Shown: piece after piece, positions 5,862 through 9,512 of the stretch | How the letters are laid out: every line of letters begins with the position of its first letter | Numbering within the stretch: position 1 is the stretch's first letter | Origin: Bacteroidota bacterium | GTDB taxonomy: Bacteria; Bacteroidota; Ignavibacteria; UBA10030; BY39 | DNA length: 9,512 nt | Assembly (NCBI GenBank): GCA_018830765.1 | Contig: JAHJRJ010000051.1 | Coordinates: 1-9,512, forward strand | Reading direction: 5' to 3' | Position numbers and translations under genes: made by a program | The notes under the pieces: generated by a model | Told to the model about the DNA's origin: nothing | Databases searched by the model: none | The model's input: only the letters and a program-made list of their open reading frames with translations

Positions 5862-7241
5862 ATGAAAACCATTATCGAACCTTTTAAAGTAAAGACAGTT
5901 GAACCTATTAAATTTAACACCCCACTAGATAGAGAAACAATTCTCAAGCAAGCCGGTTACAATCCTTTTATGATTCATGCAGAAGATGTTATTATCGATT
6001 TATTAACAGATAGTGGAACTTCCGCAATGAGCGCAAAACAATGGAGTGGTATGATGGATGGTGACGAATCATATGCGGGTGCGCGCAGTTTCTTTAGATT
6101 TGAGAAAGTCATAAAAGAGCTGACGGGATTTAAAAATATTATTCCAACACACCAAGGCCGCGCAGCGGAAAAAATTCTGTTTTCAATCCTTGGCGGCGAA
6201 GGGAAGTTTATACCGAACAATACACATTTCGATACAACTAGAGCAAATATTGAATTCAGTGGTGCGATAGCAGTCGATTTGCCGTGCACGGGCGGTCGTG
6301 ATCCGGACATCATATCAGATTTCAAAGGAAATATGGATATCGATGCTCTCGAAAAATTTATCATAGATAAAGGCGTAAAAAATATTCCGCTCATAATGAT
6401 TACAATTACGAATAATTCAAACGGCGGGCAGCCTGTTTCTATGGAAAATATTCGTGCGAGCCGAGCAATTGCCAATAAATATGGTATTCCATTGTTTATA
6501 GATGCGTGCCGCTTTGCAGAGAATGCATTCTTTATTAAGAAACGCGAACCCGGCTACAGCGATAAATCTATTAAAGAAATTGCACAAGAGATATTTTCCT
6601 ACGCTGATGGTTGTACTATGAGTGCAAAAAAAGATGCGTTAGTGAACATGGGCGGATTTTTAGCTCTGAACAATGACGAGTTGGCTCTAAAAGCAAGAAA
6701 CATTCTTGTTGTGACAGAGGGTTTTCCGACTTATGGAGGTTTAGCAGGCAGGGATTTAGAAGCCATCGCTCAAGGACTTGAGGAAGTTTTAGATGAACAT
6801 TACCTGACTTACCGGATAAGGTCGGTTGAATATTTAGGAGAAAAACTCACGCAAGCAGGCGTTCCAATTCTTCAACCTCCGGGCGGCCATGCAATTTATC
6901 TGAATGCCCAAAAATTTGCTTCTCATATTCCTCCGCATCAATACCCGGGACAAAGTATTGTTTGCTATTTATATGTCATCGGTGGAATAAGGTCGAGTGA
7001 GATCGGCAGCGTAATGTTCGGGAAAACCGACAAGCTCTCCGGTAAATTTATTCCCGCTTCTATGGAGTTGGTTCGTTTAGCGATTCCCAGAAGAGTTTAT
7101 ACGCAAAGCCATATCGATTATGTTATCGAGGCTGTCATCGAAACTTATAATCAACGTCAGAGTTTAAAAGGTTATCGCATCACTTACGAAGCTCCGCTGC
7201 TCCGGCATTTTACAGCTCAATTTGAACCAATAAAAGAATAA
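5862..7241 (+). CDS. tnaA: Tryptophanase (PLP-dependent; tryptophanase/tyrosine phenol-lyase family)
   Basis: Tryptophanase splits L-tryptophan into indole, pyruvate and ammonium in the cytoplasm. The 459-residue product has normal length. Visible family hallmarks are IDLLTDSGT (45-53), PTHQGR (95-100), the PLP-ring Asp214 in IDACR, the Schiff-base Lys257 in TMSAKKDA, EGFPTYGGLAGRD (286-298), and the C-terminal YEAPLLRHFTA. Overall wording is close to tyrosine phenol-lyase (AMSAKQWSGMM, SYADGCTMS), but the known specificity positions look like tryptophanase: Asp124 where the lyase has Thr124, Ile381 where it has Arg381, and His449 where it has Phe448. I therefore call tryptophanase, by family knowledge recalled from memory. 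The ATG at 5862 has no strong Shine-Dalgarno sequence. Only 62 bases separate it from the upstream terminator, leaving no room for an E. coli-like tnaC leader. The next gene starts 3 bases after the stop. Confidence 0.88.
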   Translation: MKTIIEPFKVKTVEPIKFNTPLDRETILKQAGYNPFMIHAEDVIIDLLTDSGTSAMSAKQWSGMMDGDESYAGARSFFRFEKVIKELTGFKNIIPTHQGRAAEKILFSILGGEGKFIPNNTHFDTTRANIEFSGAIAVDLPCTGGRDPDIISDFKGNMDIDALEKFIIDKGVKNIPLIMITITNNSNGGQPVSMENIRASRAIANKYGIPLFIDACRFAENAFFIKKREPGYSDKSIKEIAQEIFSYADGCTMSAKKDALVNMGGFLALNNDELALKARNILVVTEGFPTYGGLAGRDLEAIAQGLEEVLDEHYLTYRIRSVEYLGEKLTQAGVPILQPPGGHAIYLNAQKFASHIPPHQYPGQSIVCYLYVIGGIRSSEIGSVMFGKTDKLSGKFIPASMELVRLAIPRRVYTQSHIDYVIEAVIETYNQRQSLKGYRITYEAPLLRHFTAQFEPIKE

Positions 7242-7244
7242 TCT

Positions 7245-7643
7245 ATGATTAATTGTCCGGTGTGTCATTCTGATAACGATGATCTCGAAATTGTCTGTAA
7301 GTCTTGTAGGGGATTTTTGCAAACGAAGGTTGATAATATAAACCTTTTCGAAACTCTTTGGGGCTTAATAGAAAATCCTTCCAAAACTTTTAAGAATATA
7401 GCGATAGCAAAAAGCGCTGATACGATAGATAGTGTTCAGTTATTATTCATATTCGGTTTTTTGGGCGGGATTCCACTATGTATTTTTCTTATTCTACTAT
7501 TAAGTGCCGTTATTCCATTTGTCTATGATCTGATATTTTTACTACCACTAAAACTTTTGACATTCGGTATAAATTATTTTAAATCAAATCCTTCACTCAC
7601 AGTAATTAATCCGACAGTTCATTATATAATATTATATGGATAA
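7245..7643 (+). CDS. Short zinc-ribbon membrane protein, Yip1-like N-terminus
   Basis: This is a 132-residue protein of unknown role. An N-terminal zinc ribbon is clear (Cys4, Cys7, Cys18, Cys21: CPVC and CKSC). It is followed by an amphipathic stretch FETLWGLIENPSKTFKNIAIA (34-54), which resembles the region before the membrane domain in Yip1-like proteins. Two hydrophobic segments follow at about 66-92 and 94-111. Yip1-like proteins usually have more membrane segments and are longer, so this may be a truncated or reduced member. It starts 3 bases after the tryptophanase stop and its last 8 bases overlap the next gene, so the three genes are likely cotranscribed and translationally coupled. 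The family assignment is tentative; the zinc ribbon and the membrane nature are seen directly. Confidence 0.72.
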   Translation: MINCPVCHSDNDDLEIVCKSCRGFLQTKVDNINLFETLWGLIENPSKTFKNIAIAKSADTIDSVQLLFIFGFLGGIPLCIFLILLLSAVIPFVYDLIFLLPLKLLTFGINYFKSNPSLTVINPTVHYIILYG

Positions 7644-8007
7644 GTTAAGATTCGAAGAATTGGTGAATCGTGCTTTTGAAAACTTACCTGAAATTTTCAG
7701 AACGAATATTGATAATGTTCAATTTGTGATAGAAGACTATCCGTCCGATGAACAATTTTCAAAAGTAAAGCATGCTTCAAAGTATTCGCTGTTAGGATTG
7801 TATGAAGGAATACCGCTTAAATTTCGGGGACCTTGGTATGGAAGTTCTGCAACTGTCCCGGACCGGATAAGTTTGTTTCAAAAGAATATCGAATCTTATT
7901 CATCAGATGAAAACGAAATCGAGAGAAACGTTAGAGAAGTACTTATTCACGAGATAGGTCATTACTTCGGAATGAGTGAAGAAGAAATCCGTAAGGCAGG
8001 TTATTAA
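7636..8007 (+). CDS. Minimal zinc metallopeptidase (DUF1025/PF06262-type)
   Basis: This is a 123-residue zincin-like protein. The zinc-binding motif HEIGHYFGM begins at His105 (HExxH 105-109) and is followed by SEEEIRKAGY, as in the small 'possible zinc metallopeptidase' family. The N-terminal FEELVNRAFENLPEIF and the central YSLLGLYEGIPL also fit that family. The C-terminus ends just after the motif, normal for these about 120-residue proteins. There is no signal peptide, so it is cytoplasmic. The biological substrate of the family is not established. The ATG overlaps the 3' end of the zinc-ribbon gene by 8 bases (ATGGATAA), suggesting translational coupling. The transporter gene begins 15 bases downstream. 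Confidence 0.88.
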   Translation: MDKLRFEELVNRAFENLPEIFRTNIDNVQFVIEDYPSDEQFSKVKHASKYSLLGLYEGIPLKFRGPWYGSSATVPDRISLFQKNIESYSSDENEIERNVREVLIHEIGHYFGMSEEEIRKAGY

Positions 8008-8022
8008 AACAATTTAACCAAT

Positions 8023-9512
8023 TTGAATTCATCAAATTTAAATCAAATAATCGGGAGCCGGAACTTCATCGGGCTGACTTGTGGATTGTTAGCATTTTTA
8101 ATAATCAGTAACATTCCAACTCCACAAGCTTTCATCAATCACGCAGCGTCCGTAGTGAAAGCCGGAGGCAGTGAAGCTGATCTCGTAACATTAGCACGTG
8201 GAATGCAAATCGTTTCTGCGGTTTTATTTATGATGGTAATTTTCTGGTTAACTGAAGCGATTCCAATACCTGCCACTGCTTTATTACCAGCGGTTTTTTT
8301 TCCACTCTTACAGTTATACGGTTGGGAGCAAGGTAATCTGCACGAATTCACTTTTAAAAATGTGTTGTCGAACTACTCAAATCCTATTATAGGTTTATTT
8401 CTCGGATGTTTTTTCTTGGCAGGTGCAATGCAGAAATGGGGGATGGATAAACGTGCAACTTTTTGGCTTCTGACTCGAGGTAAAATTACAGAAAGTCCCC
8501 AAATGACTTTATTAGTAATGATGTATGCTACAGCATTTCTCTCGATGTGGATATCTAACACCGCCACCGTAGCAATTATGATTCCGATTGCTATAGGAAT
8601 TTTAACAAGCAGTAATATCGATAAAAACAAAAGTAGGTTCAGCACCGCATTGATGTTGGGTGTTGCGTGGTCTGCTTCCGTTGGTGGTGTGGGTACATTA
8701 ATCGGTTCACCCCGTAAAACCCCGTAAAACGGGGTAAAACGGGGTTCACCACCTAACGGTATTGCTATATCAATATTAAGGCAAAGCAACCTGCATACTA
8801 TCGGCTTTGTCGATTGGTTAAAGTTCGGAGTTCCTTATGTTGTTCTTTTCATACCTGTTATCTGGTTACTACTACTGAAAATTTTTCCTCCTGAACCGGA
8901 GATCGCCTTAAATCATAATTATATCCTTCAGAAACGGAATCAATTAGGAAAAATTACTCGACCGGAAATTTCTGTTGGTTTAGTTTTCGGACTTGCAGTT
9001 CTTTTATGGATATCGCATCCCTTCTGGAAATTTTTATTTTCTTATCAATTCTATCAAAAAATTATTTGGGTTGATGAATATTTAATCGGATTATTAGTAG
9101 GATTAATTTTGTTCTTAATACCGGTGAATATCAAAAAGGGTGAGTTTGTGCTTAATTGGAAAGACACAAAGTTTGTTGATTGGGGTACTCTCATACTATT
9201 CGGCGGCGGCTTAGCTCTTTCGGATGCGATGTTTAAAACCGGATTAGCTGGATGGTTAGCGACGTCGTTTGTAAGTTTACTCGGTACACCATCTACACTT
9301 GTCCTTTTAATTTTTATTGTGTTGATGATTTCCTTCTTAACTGAAATCACTTCCAACACCGCAGTTACCTCGATGATGGTGCCTGTTGTCATCGCAATTG
9401 CATACAGTACGGGAGGCGATCCAACTGCTTTAGCAATCGGTACTGCTGTTGCGGCTTCGATGGCTTTTATGCTTCCGGTTGCAACGCCCCCTAATGCGAT
9501 CGTTTACGGAAC
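8023..9512 (+). pseudogene. DASS/SLC13 family anion:sodium symporter, interrupted by in-frame stop (3' partial)
   Basis: This is an inner-membrane sodium-coupled symporter for dicarboxylates or similar anions. The first part (8023-8727, 234 residues, TTG start) has several hydrophobic segments, the first SNT substrate/sodium motif at residues 178-180 (WISNTATVAIM), and GGVGTLIGSP. At that point a 39-base insertion (8712-8750) adds 13 codons, one being TAA (8725-8727). After it the same frame resumes with SPPNGIAISILR and stays open to the window edge. It includes the second SNT motif (9352-9360, EITSNTAVTSMM) and the second TPPN motif (9484-9495). Without the insertion the first loop would read GSPPNG, as in the family. 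The TTG is chosen because the metallopeptidase stop lies in the same frame 15 bases upstream and no ATG is available before the first membrane segment. As it stands, only an N-terminal fragment would be made. Confidence 0.88.
8704..8750. repeat. 39-base nested-hairpin insertion with 8-base flanking direct repeats
   Basis: The direct repeats GGTTCACC lie at 8704-8711 and 8743-8750. Between and partly overlapping them is a nested hairpin. The outer stem is CCCCGT (8710-8715) with ACGGGG (8739-8744). There is an AAA/AAA internal loop. The inner stem is ACCCCGT (8719-8725) with ACGGGGT (8729-8735), closed by an AAA loop. GTAAAAC recurs three times with a 10-base period (8714, 8724, 8734). Removing 39 bases (one direct repeat plus the hairpin) restores the transporter's expected coding sequence. 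Confidence 0.85.

Noticed and set aside
5975..6475. Minus-strand reading frame of 166 codons
   Set aside because: It is antisense to the tryptophanase gene, whose motifs are intact on the plus strand.
8725..8727. Functional stop-codon readthrough in the transporter
   Set aside because: Even if read through, 13 foreign residues would sit inside the conserved substrate-site loop. TAA followed by A is not a favourable readthrough context.
8704..8750. CRISPR repeat or iteron array
   Set aside because: The units are only 10 bases apart with no spacers, and the stretch lies within a coding gene at an otherwise conserved loop.
9054..9392. Minus-strand reading frame of 112 codons
   Set aside because: It lies antisense to the second half of the transporter, where the plus strand encodes the SNT motif in a continuous frame.

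Overview
The window is AT-rich bacterial DNA with a decaying mobile or defence-type left half and a more ordinary chromosomal right half. Most genes lack a clear Shine-Dalgarno sequence and are preceded by A-rich leaders; only fic has a plausible one. The hsdS linker carries short palindromes of the 'TGAGCGAAGTCGAA' type. I associate both traits with the Bacteroidota/Ignavibacteriota (FCB) group, but no marker gene here proves this.

Region 1 (1-3874) is part of a type I restriction-modification locus in the order hsdS (5' end outside the window), fic, hsdM. HsdS would set DNA specificity and HsdM would methylate. The nuclease subunit HsdR is not in the window. The inserted Fic protein is a class II AMP-transferase-like protein with a winged-helix C-terminus. 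The HsdS linker contains three in-frame copies of one palindromic element plus a GC-rich hairpin.

Region 2 (3875-5153) is a 349-base gap followed by a broken AbiE-type (type IV) toxin-antitoxin pair. The antitoxin gene abiEi is frameshifted. The nucleotidyltransferase toxin gene abiEii overlapped it by ATGA and survives only as an N-terminal remnant. A rho-independent terminator closes the region.

Region 3 (5154-5799) is a monocistronic receiver-only response regulator, preceded by an AT-rich perfect palindrome and followed by a strong terminator.

Region 4 (5800-9512) is a probable four-gene operon: a tryptophanase, a short zinc-ribbon membrane protein, a minimal zinc metallopeptidase, and a DASS/SLC13 anion transporter. 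The genes are 3 bases apart, overlapping by 8, and 15 bases apart. The transporter gene is interrupted by a 39-base insertion made of nested hairpins. The insertion keeps the frame but brings one in-frame TAA. The gene runs off the right edge.

The most striking theme is nested palindromes, meaning a hairpin placed inside the middle of another palindrome. They appear in two unrelated genes: tolerated in frame in hsdS and disruptive in the transporter.
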